Shown in pieces: positions 1 to 8,914 of a DNA stretch of 64,000 nt (its first letter is position 1; every line of letters begins with the position of its first letter). A program made the position numbers and the translations under genes. The notes beneath the pieces were generated by a model. It was not told the DNA's origin. It worked only from the letters and a program-made list of their open reading frames with translations, and did no database searches. Source of the DNA: CAZGAQ01 sp964523405 (GTDB taxonomy: Bacteria; Planctomycetota; Phycisphaerae; UBA1845; Fen-1342); assembly GCA_964523405.1 (NCBI GenBank), contig CAZGAQ010000009.1, forward strand, positions 88,143 to 152,142, given 5' to 3'.

Positions 1-579
1 GCGTTCGGGGAAGGCGGGATGGTGCTCACGAACAGCGACGAGCACGCGGACAAAGTGGCGCAGCTGCGGAACCACGGGCTGCGGGCCGGATACCGGCGAG
101 CGGACACAGTGGGCAGCTTTCTGCACGAGATCGTGGGCGGGAACCACCGGCTGGATACGTTGCAGGCGGCGATCTTGCTGGCGAAGCTGCGATGGTTACC
201 GGAGTTCCTCGAGCGGCGTCGGGCGATTGCGGCGGTGTACGACGAGGGCTTCCGGGACGTGCCGGGTATCCGCGCCGTGCGGCCCCCGGCGGACACGTGC
301 TCGTGCTATCACAAGTACGGACTGCTGGTGGGCAAGGGGCGAAACGAGTTGCAGGCGCATCTGGCCAGCCAAGGAATCCAGACGGGCCTGTACTACAACA
401 CACCGCTACACCTGCAGCCGTGCTTCGCGCACCTCGGGTATCAGCGTGGCGACCTGCCGATTTGTGAGCAGGTGTGCGATCAGATCCTGTGTCTGCCGGT
501 ACATCCCGGCGTGACGCGCGAACAGGCGACGCGGGTCATCGAGGCGACGCGGCAGTTCTGCAAACGTCAGGTGGCGTGA
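1..579 (+). CDS. DegT/DnrJ/EryC1/StrS aminotransferase, C-terminal part (5' end outside window)
   Basis: PLP-dependent sugar aminotransferase of the DegT/StrS fold, which transaminates keto-sugar nucleotides for surface polysaccharide or O-antigen building blocks. The reading frame is open from base 1, giving AFGEGGMVLTNS, so the gene starts upstream of the window. Aligned with the second family member at 2109-3260, the Schiff-base lysine should lie about four residues before the first visible codon. Visible family features are the NHG loop, the NHRLDTLQAAILLAKL helix and the C-terminal YYNTPLHLQPCFAHLGY block. It faces a glycosyltransferase whose end lies 16 bp away on the other strand. The family is clear; the sugar substrate cannot be told. 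Confidence 0.93.
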   Translation, partial: AFGEGGMVLTNSDEHADKVAQLRNHGLRAGYRRADTVGSFLHEIVGGNHRLDTLQAAILLAKLRWLPEFLERRRAIAAVYDEGFRDVPGIRAVRPPADTCSCYHKYGLLVGKGRNELQAHLASQGIQTGLYYNTPLHLQPCFAHLGYQRGDLPICEQVCDQILCLPVHPGVTREQATRVIEATRQFCKRQVA

Positions 580-594
580 CGGCGCGCGGGGCGC

Positions 595-1641
595 TCAGGA
601 CCGATCTTCTCTTACCGGTCGAAGGTGCGTGGGGGGCCGCGTGTCGCGACGCGGGCGCAGGCCGAAGCGAAACGGAGCCGTGAGCAGGCCGCAGAAAGAC
701 CCGGTCCCGTAGGCGAAGTGAAGTAGAAAGAACGCGGCCGCCACGAGGGGAGGGAAGGCGCGCCGGGAGCGCGCTGCGTGTGCGGCAGCGAAGAAGGCGG
801 CGCCGGCGTACAGGGCAAGCTCGGCGCCCAAGAGGGCAAGCACGGGGGGCCAGAGCACGCTGAGCAGGCCGAGCAGAAGAATGCTGGTGACGAATGCCAG
901 CGGGACAAAGTGGCGAAGACTGAGGCCGTGACCGACTAAGTAGGCAGTGTAGGGATTCCATTGTCCGGTGACGAACGCCTGTTGCCAGAGTGCGGCGAAC
1001 GTTGCGCGATTGAAGTACGAAACTTGAATGCGCGGAGAAATGACGACCCGCCCGCCGCCTCGGCGGATACGGGTATTGAGTTCGATATCCTGGTTGCGGA
1101 TCAGCCGTTCGTCGTAGAGTCCAAAGCGTTCGAAGACCGAGCGACGAAAGCACCCAAAGGGAACCGTGTCGACGTCCTGCTCGGGGCCGCCCGTGCGAAA
1201 GGCGGAGCCACCGACGCCGAAACGATGGGAGGTTGCGGCGGCGATCGCACGCGCGACCGACGTGTCGCGGGCCGGCAGGGTCTCGATATAGCCGCCGACA
1301 TTGTCGGCGTCGTATTGCTGCATGACCTGCAGACATCGCTCGACGTAGTCCTGGGCGTAGTGCGCGTGGCAATCAATGCGCATGATGATGTCGCCGCGCG
1401 CGCGGAGAATCCCGATATTCATCGCGGTCGGCACGATTTGGCTGGGGTTGTCGAGCAACTGCACGCGCGGGTCACGCTGGGTGTACTGGGTCACGATGTC
1501 GCGTGTGCGGTCGACGCTACGGCCGTCGATGCACAGGATTTCAAGGATGTTCGCGCTGGCGGTCTGAGCTAGCAGCGAATCCAGGCACTGAACCGCGTGC
1601 AGTTCTTCATCGCGGATGGGAAGAACGATAGAGACCCGCAT
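595..1641 (-). CDS. Glycosyltransferase family 2 (ExoA-like)
   Basis: Inverting GT-A glycosyltransferase that moves sugar from a nucleotide sugar to a lipid-linked acceptor in exopolysaccharide assembly. The protein of 348 residues starts MRVSIVLPIRDEE, followed by IDGRSVDRT and a RIDCHAHY block in the place of the metal-binding motif, as in succinoglycan ExoA-like enzymes. The C-terminal part has hydrophobic segments (around LAFVTSILLLGLLSVLW), fitting attachment to the inner membrane. The frame stays open to 1818, but those 59 extra residues are not family-like, so ATG at 1641 is preferred. Flanking aminotransferases on both sides suggest a small polysaccharide cluster. Acceptor and donor are unknown. 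Confidence 0.88.
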   Translation of the reverse strand: MRVSIVLPIRDEELHAVQCLDSLLAQTASANILEILCIDGRSVDRTRDIVTQYTQRDPRVQLLDNPSQIVPTAMNIGILRARGDIIMRIDCHAHYAQDYVERCLQVMQQYDADNVGGYIETLPARDTSVARAIAAATSHRFGVGGSAFRTGGPEQDVDTVPFGCFRRSVFERFGLYDERLIRNQDIELNTRIRRGGGRVVISPRIQVSYFNRATFAALWQQAFVTGQWNPYTAYLVGHGLSLRHFVPLAFVTSILLLGLLSVLWPPVLALLGAELALYAGAAFFAAAHAARSRRAFPPLVAAAFFLLHFAYGTGSFCGLLTAPFRFGLRPRRDTRPPTHLRPVREDRS

Positions 1642-2108
1642 GCCGTGTTGCTCCGAGGCGCAATTCGCGCGGGCGGGCGAGGAGGCGAGCAAGCCGGGGC
1701 ATCTGGCCGATTCCAGCAAGCAGTCCGAACGAGAGTGCGAACTGTAAACCTCGCACGGAACCCCGCGAACGGCATCACTATAAGGAGGAGTGGGGTGACG
1801 GGCAAGCGGCCGTGGCATCCAGGCGCTCGAGACGGACCCGGCGCGGGGGCGCGGGACGGAGCCAGAGACGCTGGGCTAAGGCCGGGCGCGGGGTTGCCGA
1901 TTCGCCGAGCGCCCTTGCCCAGCCTTAGCCCGGCCTACCTCTGTCCGGTCTTAGCCCTGCGTCCATCTTCCCTGCTTTGCCATCCCGGCCGCGCTCCCGG
2001 CTTGCCCATTTCCCAAGAGTCTCAACTCCTCCCCCACGAACATGAGACTCTTGATACTCTTGAGGTTCTTGCCCTACTCGACTCCCAAACCGCGCCCGGT
2101 CCGCAGCC
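1642..2108. other. Intergenic region with imperfect inverted repeats
   Basis: About 470 bp without a credible gene. It contains related copies of a TTAGCCC-type element: CTGGGCTAAGGCCGGGC near 1871-1887, its approximate inverse near 1917-1935, and a shorter CTTAGCCCTGC near 1950. These could form a hairpin or be remnants of a dispersed intergenic repeat. The promoter of the glycosyltransferase at 595-1641 must lie here or further upstream, but no clear -35/-10 pair was found. Confidence 0.4.
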
Positions 2109-3260
2109 CTACTTGCGGTAGAAGGCTCGCAAGGCCGACACGACGGACTGCTGCTGGGCCTCCGTCAGCTCGGGGTAAATCGGCAGGGCGAGGACTTCGG
2201 CCGCGGCCTTTTCCGCCTGCGGGAAGTCGCCCGGCTTGTAGCCGAGGTTCTGGAAGCACGTCTGCTGGTGCAGCGGCAGCGGGTAGTACACGCCGGCCCC
2301 GATCTTGCGGTCTTTCAGGAAGGCCATCAGCTCGTCGCGACGCTGCGCGCGGAGGACGTACTGGTGATACACGTGGCGGCCGTTGAGTTCCTGCGGCGGG
2401 CGGACGCACTCGGGGGCGAGGCCGGCTTCGGTGATGAGCTGGGTGTAGCGGGCGGCCCGGGCGCGGCGCTGCGTGGTCCAGTCTTCCAGGTGGGCGAGCT
2501 TGAGCGTGAGAATCGCGGCCTGCAGCGCGTCGATGCGGAAGTTGCCGCCGACCATGTCGTGGTAGTACGTGTGGCCGCTGCCGTGAATGCGGAGCTTGCG
2601 GCAGAGTTCGAACTGCGCTTCGTCGCTGGTCAGCAGGGCGCCGGCATCGCCCATCGCGCCGAGGTTCTTGGTGGGATAGAAGCTCAGGGCGCCGAAGATG
2701 GCGTAAGAACCGGCGCGCTTACCGTCGGGCGCGGTGGCGCCGATGGCTTGGGCCGCATCCTCGATCACCGGCAGGTTGTGACTCTTCGCGAGGGCCATGA
2801 GCGGGCGCATGTCGGCGAGCTGGCCGTAGAGGTGGACGGGGATGATGGCCTTGGTGCGTGGGGTGATGAGGCGTTCGACCTGGGCGACGTCGATGTTGTA
2901 GGTGTCGGCGACGATGTCGCAGAAGACGGGCTTGGCGTTGAGCCGGGCGACCGTGCCGGCCGTGGCGAAGAAGGTGAACGTGGGGACGATGACCTCGTCG
3001 CCGGGTCCGACGCCGAGGGCCATGAGGGCGACGAGGAGCGCGTCGGTGCCGGAGGACAGGCCGAGGGCGTACTTGGTGCCGCAGTAGCGGGCGAGGGCCT
3101 CCTCGAAGGCAGTGACCTTGGGGCCGAGGACGTAGTAGCCGGAGTCGGCGACGGCGGCGAGCTCGCGGAGGAGCTCGTCGCGGACGCCGGCGAACTGGCC
3201 GGCGAGGTTGAGCGGCGGCACGGGGATGATGTCGGTCGCAGGCTGCTGAGGCTTCGTCAC
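2109..3260 (-). CDS. DegT/DnrJ/EryC1/StrS family aminotransferase
   Basis: Complete PLP-dependent sugar aminotransferase of about 383 residues, the usual family length. It keeps GLSSGTDALLVALMALG, the VIVPTFTFFATAGTV strand-loop, the cofactor-binding aspartate in PVIEDAAQA and the Schiff-base lysine in SFYPTKNLG (about residue 198). The likely product is an amino-sugar nucleotide for surface glycan synthesis. There is no ATG at the start. GTG at 3260 has an AAGGAAG ribosome site five bases upstream and is preferred over the in-frame GTG at 3275. It lies upstream of the ExoA-like glycosyltransferase on the same strand, but 468 bp separate them, so they are probably not co-transcribed. Confidence 0.93.
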   Translation of the reverse strand: MTKPQQPATDIIPVPPLNLAGQFAGVRDELLRELAAVADSGYYVLGPKVTAFEEALARYCGTKYALGLSSGTDALLVALMALGVGPGDEVIVPTFTFFATAGTVARLNAKPVFCDIVADTYNIDVAQVERLITPRTKAIIPVHLYGQLADMRPLMALAKSHNLPVIEDAAQAIGATAPDGKRAGSYAIFGALSFYPTKNLGAMGDAGALLTSDEAQFELCRKLRIHGSGHTYYHDMVGGNFRIDALQAAILTLKLAHLEDWTTQRRARAARYTQLITEAGLAPECVRPPQELNGRHVYHQYVLRAQRRDELMAFLKDRKIGAGVYYPLPLHQQTCFQNLGYKPGDFPQAEKAAAEVLALPIYPELTEAQQQSVVSALRAFYRK

Positions 3261-3301
3261 ACTACTTCCTTCCACATGCCCCCCGGGGTGTTGCTGTACT
3301 C

Positions 3302-3329
3302 CACGTCGGCCGCCGGGGGCCGACGCGAC
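3302..3329. repeat. Family A intergenic palindrome (copy 1)
   Basis: ACGTCGGCC followed by a GC run and GGCCGACGC forms a short hairpin. Related copies lie at 10971-10998, 39379-39406 and 47270-47296, always outside genes. Confidence 0.55.
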
Positions 3330-3344
3330 TTCATTCGCGGGCCG

Positions 3345-4754
3345 CTAGTCGGTAATCGGCGGCGGGCTCGCCGGCGCGTGCGGGTTGGACGGGGAGCCGT
3401 CGTCGCCTTCCTCCGTCACCTCGCGCACATCGATCTTGAAGCGTGGGTCGAGGATGGAGTTCTTGAAGAGGTTCATGAACTGGACTTCCACCGTGTGCTC
3501 GCCGGGGTCGATGTCCGCGGGGAGCAGGGCCGTGAGCTGGTAGCTCTCATTGGTGAAGGTGAACGGGACATCGTCGCCGTCGAGGAGGACGGCGAGTGAG
3601 GACGAGACGATCATCTGGCGCTCGCTGCCCCAGGACTTGCGGCCGCGGAGGCCGTCGTCGAGCTGGAAGACGATGGGGATGACGTCGGCCTCGTCCGTTT
3701 CGCCGAAGTCTTCCATTTCCGCGTCGCGCTGGTCCTCCGCGACGGCGCCGGCGGCGAGGGGGAGCAACTCGGCGCGCGGGCGGTCATCGGCCGCGGCCGC
3801 GAGGACGATGCGGGCGTGTGGCTGGGCGGCGGTGGTTTTGTCCGGTTTGTCCTCGTCTTCGTCGCTCTCGTGCTCATCGTGGAGCGGGGCGAGGCGGATG
3901 ATGCCGTCGGCGGGGTCGATGAGGGCGGCTTTCGGCAGGCCCGCGGCGGCGTAGCGGGCGAGGCCGAGGAACAGGCCGTAGGCTTCCTTGAGGTTCCACT
4001 CCGGGGTGCGGAGGCGTTGCTCCTCCGCGGGGTTGGTGAAGAAGGAGGTTTCGCAGAGGGCAGCGGTGACCTTCGCGGCACGGAGGAGGCCGAAGCCGCT
4101 CTCGTACATGAGCTGGTCGCTCTTGAGGGGGACGTCGGCGAGTTCGGGGAGGGCGAGGGTGTCGTAGAGGCCGCCGCAGAGGTAGCGGGCGAGATCGAGG
4201 TTGGAGGGGCGGTAGTCGACGTCGTTGTGGTACCAGACGGTGGTGTGGTTGACCTTGGGCTTGTTGCCGATGGCGTTGTGGTGGATGGAGACGAAGAGGT
4301 CGGCACCCCAGGTGGTGGCGACGTCGGCGCGGGCAGTGAGAGAGGAGTCGGTGTCGTCCTCGCGGGTGAGCTTGACGTCGGCGCCGCAGCGGATGAGCAG
4401 TTCGCGGAGGTACTGGGCGACGCGGAGGTTCATCTCCGCCTCGCGGACGCCGGTGGGGCCGCGCTTGAAGCCGCGTTTGTGGGCGTCGCCGCCGTGGCCG
4501 GGGTCGAGGCAGATCTTCACGCCCCTGAGGTACTTGGCGTAGGGCGGGAGGGGGAATTCGGGGGAGCCGATGTGCTGGTCGAGGAAGCCGGCGGGGGCCT
4601 CGATCAGGGTGTTGACGGAGGTCATGGGGTCGAGGGCGGGCTGGGTGGCGGCCGCGGGCTGGGTCGTGGGGGCCGGGCGTGGCTGGGGGGCCTGGCAGCC
4701 GGGCAGGGTGGCGGTGAGGGCGAGCACGGCGGTCAGCAAGCACGCGCGATGCAT
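3345..4754 (-). CDS. N-acetylmuramoyl-L-alanine amidase (Amidase_3), lipoprotein
   Basis: Zinc amidase that cuts the bond between N-acetylmuramic acid and the stem peptide of peptidoglycan. The 469-residue protein starts MHRACLLTAVLALTATLPGC, a lipoprotein signal with lipobox LPGC, so it should be anchored on the periplasmic side of a membrane. The catalytic domain (about residues 75-300) shows the three zinc ligands in DPGHGG, REAEMN and SIHHN, and ends with the LCETSFFTNPAEE block. A C-terminal region of about 170 residues, acidic then beta-rich, is not recognised. The start at 4754 is set by an AAAGGACT ribosome site; the frame is open further upstream. It is divergent from murQ, which suggests a shared role in cell-wall turnover. 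Confidence 0.93.
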   Translation of the reverse strand: MHRACLLTAVLALTATLPGCQAPQPRPAPTTQPAAATQPALDPMTSVNTLIEAPAGFLDQHIGSPEFPLPPYAKYLRGVKICLDPGHGGDAHKRGFKRGPTGVREAEMNLRVAQYLRELLIRCGADVKLTREDDTDSSLTARADVATTWGADLFVSIHHNAIGNKPKVNHTTVWYHNDVDYRPSNLDLARYLCGGLYDTLALPELADVPLKSDQLMYESGFGLLRAAKVTAALCETSFFTNPAEEQRLRTPEWNLKEAYGLFLGLARYAAAGLPKAALIDPADGIIRLAPLHDEHESDEDEDKPDKTTAAQPHARIVLAAAADDRPRAELLPLAAGAVAEDQRDAEMEDFGETDEADVIPIVFQLDDGLRGRKSWGSERQMIVSSSLAVLLDGDDVPFTFTNESYQLTALLPADIDPGEHTVEVQFMNLFKNSILDPRFKIDVREVTEEGDDGSPSNPHAPASPPPITD

Positions 4755-4788
4755 GCGAGTCCTTTCGCCCCCCCGGATCAAACGGGGC

Positions 4789-4817
4789 ATTATCGCCGGG
4801 TGGGGGGTGGGCGTCCA
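4789..4817 (-). promoter_or_regulatory. Candidate sigma-70-type promoter for the amidase gene
   Basis: On the minus strand TGGACG (4812-4817) and GATAAT (4789-4794) are 17 bp apart, placing the transcription start about 25 bp before the amidase ATG at 4754. Four of six and five of six bases match the consensus. Read by eye only. Confidence 0.45.
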
Positions 4818-5107
4818 ATGGAAGCGCCGGTGCGCGCGTGGTCCGGTAAGGCGCATGTGGCGTGGCGTGCGTGTTTCACCGGTGATAATGGAGCCGCGTG
4901 CGCGGTGGGTGCGTTGCATCGGGGGGGTGAATATGCCACACTACGAATTCGGCGCGCCGGCCGGCATGCGACCGTCGGGTGGCAGGCTCGGGCGGGGCGT
5001 CGCTCGGAGATGCAGGCGGCCGGCGGGGCTGGTCGCAGACGGGGGCGATGTTCGCTTCGTTGGAGACGGGGGCGCATCGGCCGACGGGCCGGTTTGGAGC
5101 CGCGCAG
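4818..5107. other. Divergent intergenic region before murQ
   Basis: The space between the amidase and murQ is about 350 bp in all. A GATAAT at 4884-4889 on the + strand could be a -10 box for murQ, but no -35 partner is visible 17 bp upstream. An in-frame GTG at 4979 would lengthen MurQ by 43 residues that do not look family-like. Confidence 0.35.
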
Positions 5108-6013
5108 ATGCAGGATCGTGGGCACCTCATGACCGAGTTGCGGAATCCGCGCTCGACGCACATTGACCGGATGACGATTCCCGAGGCGGTGGAGGTCTTG
5201 CTCGCGGAGGACGCGACGATCTGTGCCGCGGTGGCGGCGGCGAAGGCGGAGATCGCGCGGACGATCGAGCTGGTCGTGGCGGCGTTTGAGTCGGGGGGGC
5301 GGTTGATCTACGTGGGGGCGGGGACGAGCGGGCGGCTGGGCGTGCTGGACGCGTCGGAGTGTCCGCCGACGTTTCTGTCGGACCCCAAGATGGTGCAGGG
5401 AATCATCGCAGGCGGGTGGGACGCGTTGCGGATGGCGATCGAAGGGGCGGAGGATTACGAGGCGGATGGGGCGGCGGCGATCGACGAGAAGCAGGTGGGG
5501 CCCCACGACGTGGTGTTCGGGATCACGACGGGCGGGACGACGCCGTACGTGCACGGGGCGCTCAAACGGGGGAAGGAGCGCGGGGCGAAGACGGTGTTCT
5601 TTGCTTGCGTGAAGGCGGAGCACGTGGCGACCGACGCGGATGTGAACATTCGCATCCTGGTGGGGCCGGAGGTGGTGACGGGCAGCACGCGGATGAAGGC
5701 GGGGACGGCGACGAAGCTCGTCCTCAACATGGTGACGACGATCGCCATGGTGCGGATCGGGAAGGTTTACCAGAACCTGATGGTGGACGTGAACACGCGG
5801 GCGAACAAGAAGCTGGTGGATCGGGGGGCGCGGATGATCATGACGGTGACGGGGCTGGAGCGGGCGGCGGCGCACCAGCTGCTGACGGATTCGGGCGGGC
5901 ATGTGAAGACGGCGCTGGTGATGCACTGCCGCGGGGTGGACCGGGCGACGGCGGAGCAGCTCCTCAAGCAGCACAAGGGGCACGTGGCGCCGATTCTGGA
6001 AGGGCCGCGGTAG
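5108..6013 (+). CDS. murQ: N-acetylmuramic acid 6-phosphate etherase
   Basis: Cytoplasmic lyase that removes the lactyl ether from MurNAc 6-phosphate, giving GlcNAc 6-phosphate and D-lactate in peptidoglycan recycling. The 301-residue product has the family's opening TELRNPRSTHIDRM, the SIS-fold phosphosugar loop VGAGTSGRLGVLDASECPPT, and the signature TGSTRMKAGTATKLVLN. ATG at 5108 is preferred because GGAG lies eight bases upstream and the resulting length is standard; upstream ATG 5048 and GTG 4979 are possible but add unlike sequence. Neighbours are a divergent amidase and a downstream sodium symporter 63 bp away. No PTS MurP or AnmK kinase is nearby, so the origin of the phosphorylated substrate is open. 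Confidence 0.96.
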   Translation: MQDRGHLMTELRNPRSTHIDRMTIPEAVEVLLAEDATICAAVAAAKAEIARTIELVVAAFESGGRLIYVGAGTSGRLGVLDASECPPTFLSDPKMVQGIIAGGWDALRMAIEGAEDYEADGAAAIDEKQVGPHDVVFGITTGGTTPYVHGALKRGKERGAKTVFFACVKAEHVATDADVNIRILVGPEVVTGSTRMKAGTATKLVLNMVTTIAMVRIGKVYQNLMVDVNTRANKKLVDRGARMIMTVTGLERAAAHQLLTDSGGHVKTALVMHCRGVDRATAEQLLKQHKGHVAPILEGPR

Positions 6014-6076
6014 GGCGGTACGGCGAGCAAGCCAGGCCGCGCGGTATGGCGGCCGGTCAGTTGGAGGTAAGCGGGC

Positions 6077-7984
6077 GTGACACTAGCGGCCTTCAGTGTG
6101 CAGTTCGGCGCTCTGGACTGGGGCGTCGTCGTTGCGTACCTGATCTTCACGAGCTGGCTCGGCGCGCTGATGGCCGGGCGGCAGGCGAATATCCGCGATT
6201 TCTTTCTCGGGGGGCGCAAGCTGCCGTGGTACGCGGTGAGCGGGTCGATTGTTGCGAGCGAGATCAGCGCGTTGACGTTTGTGAGCGTGCCGTGGGTGGT
6301 GATGCAGCCGGGGGGGAACCTGACGTATTTGCAGCTCGGGGTGTTCGGGGCGCTGATTGCCCGCGTGGTGGTGGCGTACTGGCTGGTGCCGGCGTACTAC
6401 GAGCGGGAGATTTACAGCCCGTTCGACTACATGCACAACCAGCTCGGCGGGCACATCCGCGGCCTGACGACGGTGCTGTTTGTGGTGAAGGCGCTGCTCG
6501 CCCAGTCGTCGCGCATCTACTTGGCGAGCGAGGTGCTGCGCGTGGTGCTCAGCGACCAGCTCGGGGTGCTGCGGCAATACACCGGCATCAACGAACTTGC
6601 GGCGGCGATCGTGATCATCGCGATCGTGTCGATCACCTGGACGCTGCTGGGCGGGATGCGGACGGTGATCTGGACGGACGTGGCCCTATTCGCGTGCTTC
6701 ACGATCGGGGCGTTCGTGGCGCTGTTTACAGTGGCGCAGGCGCTGCCGGGCGGATTTGCGGAGCTGTTCCGCGTCGGATTCGACGCGCAGATGTCCGGGC
6801 TGGAGAAGTACGGACAGAAGCTGGCGGCGTCGGGCCCGTGGGGCAAGTTCACGTTCTTTGACTGGGACACGAGCCCGGTGCGCACGTACACGATGTGGAC
6901 GGCGATGATCGCCAGCACGTGGGGTGGTCTGGGGGCGTACGGCCTGGATCAGACGCTGGCGCAGCGGATCTTCTGCTGCAAGAACATCCGCGACGCGCGC
7001 TGGGCGATCATCACGAGCCAGATCAGCATCCTGGTGACCGGGGCGGTGGCGCTGGTCGGTGCCGGGTTGTACGCCTACTACATGAACCACGACATGTCGA
7101 CCGAGGCCGGCATGCTGTTCCGCGAGAAGGGCGACCGGATTCTGCCGATTTTCGTGGTTGAAGTCGTGCCGAAGGGCCTCAAGGGCATGATCATCGCCGC
7201 GGTATTCGCGGCCGCGATCTCGACGATGATGGGCGTGCTGACGGCCACGAGCCAGACGACGTTGAGCGCGTTCTACACGCCGTTGCGCGAGCGGTATCTG
7301 CGGGTGCGGGGTATTACCGTGTCGCTGTCGGCGAACGCGGAGGAGCTGGCGAGCAAACCGCAGGCGTCGGCCGAGGATCTGCGCACGGTGCGGGTGAGCC
7401 GGCTGCTCGTGCTGTTCTGGGGGGTGATGCTGGCCCTGCTCTCGTATGCGATGCTCTACATCGGCCAGCACTACAAGTCGATTCTCGATCTGGGGCTGGC
7501 GATGGCCGGGTACATCCTGGGCGCACTCCTGGCCGGCTTCCTGCTGTCGTTCTTCCGGCTGCGGGTGGACAGTCGTGGGTTCATGTATGCGGCGCCGCTG
7601 TCGTGCGTGAGTGTGTTCGCGCTGGTGTGGCACCAGGACTGGACGCACGTTGTGTGCTGGGTGGCGGCGGCCGTGATCCTCGGCGTGTGGTTGTGGCAGA
7701 ACGTCATGGAGATGGTGGTGCCGCGGGCGCGGCCGCCACTGGTGTTGCCGTTTGCTGTGCAGACGCTGATTCTGTGGGCGGGCATCGGGCTGATGATGTG
7801 GCTGAGCTACTACGGCTTCTGGGACGGGGGGAAGGATGCCAAGGGTGAGCCGGTCTGCATCACAGTGGCGTGGCCTTGGATGATCCCGGTCGGCAGTACG
7901 ATTGCGTTCATCTGGGGCTACCTGTTGGCGCGACGGAAGGCGGAGGATGCGCACGGCGCGCCGGTCCCTGCCCTCGGTGCGTGA
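6077..7984 (+). CDS. Sodium:solute symporter (SSS family)
   Basis: Integral membrane sodium-coupled uptake carrier of 635 residues with about 13-14 hydrophobic segments. It opens with a first helix, then DFFLGGRKLPWYAVSGSIVASEISALTFVSVPW, spanning the conserved first transmembrane region of SSS carriers, and ends with a further helix and a charged cytoplasmic tail. GTG at 6077 is set by GGAGGTAA about five bases upstream. The gene follows murQ by 63 bp on the same strand and may share its transcript, so the likely substrate is an amino sugar or other sugar released from cell wall or glycan; that is inference from context. A second, distinct SSS carrier is at 54291-56045. Confidence 0.92.
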   Translation: MTLAAFSVQFGALDWGVVVAYLIFTSWLGALMAGRQANIRDFFLGGRKLPWYAVSGSIVASEISALTFVSVPWVVMQPGGNLTYLQLGVFGALIARVVVAYWLVPAYYEREIYSPFDYMHNQLGGHIRGLTTVLFVVKALLAQSSRIYLASEVLRVVLSDQLGVLRQYTGINELAAAIVIIAIVSITWTLLGGMRTVIWTDVALFACFTIGAFVALFTVAQALPGGFAELFRVGFDAQMSGLEKYGQKLAASGPWGKFTFFDWDTSPVRTYTMWTAMIASTWGGLGAYGLDQTLAQRIFCCKNIRDARWAIITSQISILVTGAVALVGAGLYAYYMNHDMSTEAGMLFREKGDRILPIFVVEVVPKGLKGMIIAAVFAAAISTMMGVLTATSQTTLSAFYTPLRERYLRVRGITVSLSANAEELASKPQASAEDLRTVRVSRLLVLFWGVMLALLSYAMLYIGQHYKSILDLGLAMAGYILGALLAGFLLSFFRLRVDSRGFMYAAPLSCVSVFALVWHQDWTHVVCWVAAAVILGVWLWQNVMEMVVPRARPPLVLPFAVQTLILWAGIGLMMWLSYYGFWDGGKDAKGEPVCITVAWPWMIPVGSTIAFIWGYLLARRKAEDAHGAPVPALGA

Positions 7985-8015
7985 GGCCGATCTGAGCGAG
8001 AGCGGGGAGTGCGGC

Positions 8016-8723
8016 ATGGCGACGGAGACGCAGTGTCCGTATTGCGGGATGCGGTTTCGGGTACAGGACGAATACCTGCGGCGGGCGGCGCGGTGCAAGC
8101 AGTGCGGGGAGCGGTTTGTGCTGTGGCCGCGGTCGCCGGCGAGTGAAGCCGAGTTCCCCGAAGACTACGTGGGCGGCTTTGAGGCGATCCACGCGGTGCT
8201 GGAGGCGCGGCTGGGGCCAACAGATGGCAAGGTGTACAGCGGCATGCCGCCGCTGTATCTGGGTGGAATGGCGGACGTGCTGGCGTTCCCGGAGTATCCG
8301 CCCGGCGGGATCGCGTACGTGACCTGTGGGCTGATCTACTTCGACGGGCAAAAGACCGGCGTGCTGGGCCGGTATGAGTTGATGGCGTGCAGCCGGACCC
8401 CGGAGACACGGCTGGTCGGGCTGATCGCGAGCCTCGCGCGCCATACGCGCGCGGAGTTGTTCGAGCCCGGGCACACGATTGACTTCGGGCCGCACCAGCC
8501 GCCGGGGTGTACGCTGCGCGGCGGGCTGTTCCTGCGGCCGGACGTGCCGGCCGATCCGTTTCGGCTCTTCAAGCAGCGGTGCGGCCTGCTGCTGTTGGTG
8601 GGCATTACGGAGCGGGAGATGGATGCGGCGCGGGACGAAGAGCGCCAGCCGGAGGTCGTTCGGCGGTTGCGGGAGGCGGGGGTGATCCCGTACACGCTGT
8701 TTGAGCGGGAGTCCGTGGTATGA
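8016..8723 (+). CDS. Zinc-ribbon plus suppressor-of-fused (SUFU) domain protein
   Basis: Protein of 235 residues with two recognisable parts. Residues 1-35 form an MJ0042-type zinc ribbon with paired cysteines in CPYCGMRF and CKQCGERF. Residues about 50-225 fit a bacterial SUFU domain, with VTCGLIYFDG, GRYELMACSR, a central helix, and LLLVGITEREMDAARDE near the end. SUFU domains in bacteria often act as immunity or accessory proteins, but here there is no toxin neighbour and the cellular role is unknown. The start ATG at 8016 has GGGGAG upstream; it lies 31 bp after the symporter stop, so co-transcription is likely. Confidence 0.75.
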   Translation: MATETQCPYCGMRFRVQDEYLRRAARCKQCGERFVLWPRSPASEAEFPEDYVGGFEAIHAVLEARLGPTDGKVYSGMPPLYLGGMADVLAFPEYPPGGIAYVTCGLIYFDGQKTGVLGRYELMACSRTPETRLVGLIASLARHTRAELFEPGHTIDFGPHQPPGCTLRGGLFLRPDVPADPFRLFKQRCGLLLLVGITEREMDAARDEERQPEVVRRLREAGVIPYTLFERESVV

Positions 8724-8768
8724 TGCACGGGCGCGCGGCCGGCCGTGTTGACCGGCGCGCAGGTCTCG

Positions 8769-8832
8769 TCCGCCCCCGCGGGGGCGGAAGAGAAAAAGAG
8801 GGGAGGCGGGTACCAGGGGCCCAAGCCCCTGG
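8769..8832. repeat. Two adjacent hairpin-forming palindromes
   Basis: TCCGCCCCCGCGGGGGCGGA (8769-8788) is a perfect 20-bp palindrome. CCAGGGGC-ccaa-GCCCCTGG (8813-8832) is an 8-bp stem with a four-base loop. Neither is followed by a T run, so they are not clear intrinsic terminators. They separate the SUFU gene from the glycosidase-like gene. Confidence 0.6.
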
Positions 8833-8914
8833 CTACGATCATTGGCCGCTGCGGGGCCGAAGGCTGCGGCCTTCCGAGTGGAGTGCGTGATCGCAATATC
8901 TTGACGAGGGTGCC

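Noticed and set aside
2268..3599. 443-codon open frame on the + strand opposite the aminotransferase
   Set aside because: Low-complexity Gly/Val/Glu/Ala composition, covers a clear DegT-family gene on the other strand, and no motif is visible. A shadow of high GC3.
4979..5107. GTG start giving MurQ 43 extra residues
   Set aside because: The extra part has no family similarity, and ATG 5108 has a proper GGAG and yields the standard length.
3816..5132. 438-codon + strand frame over the amidase gene
   Set aside because: Composed of GVVDLG/EVG-type low complexity; the amidase on the other strand has all catalytic residues.
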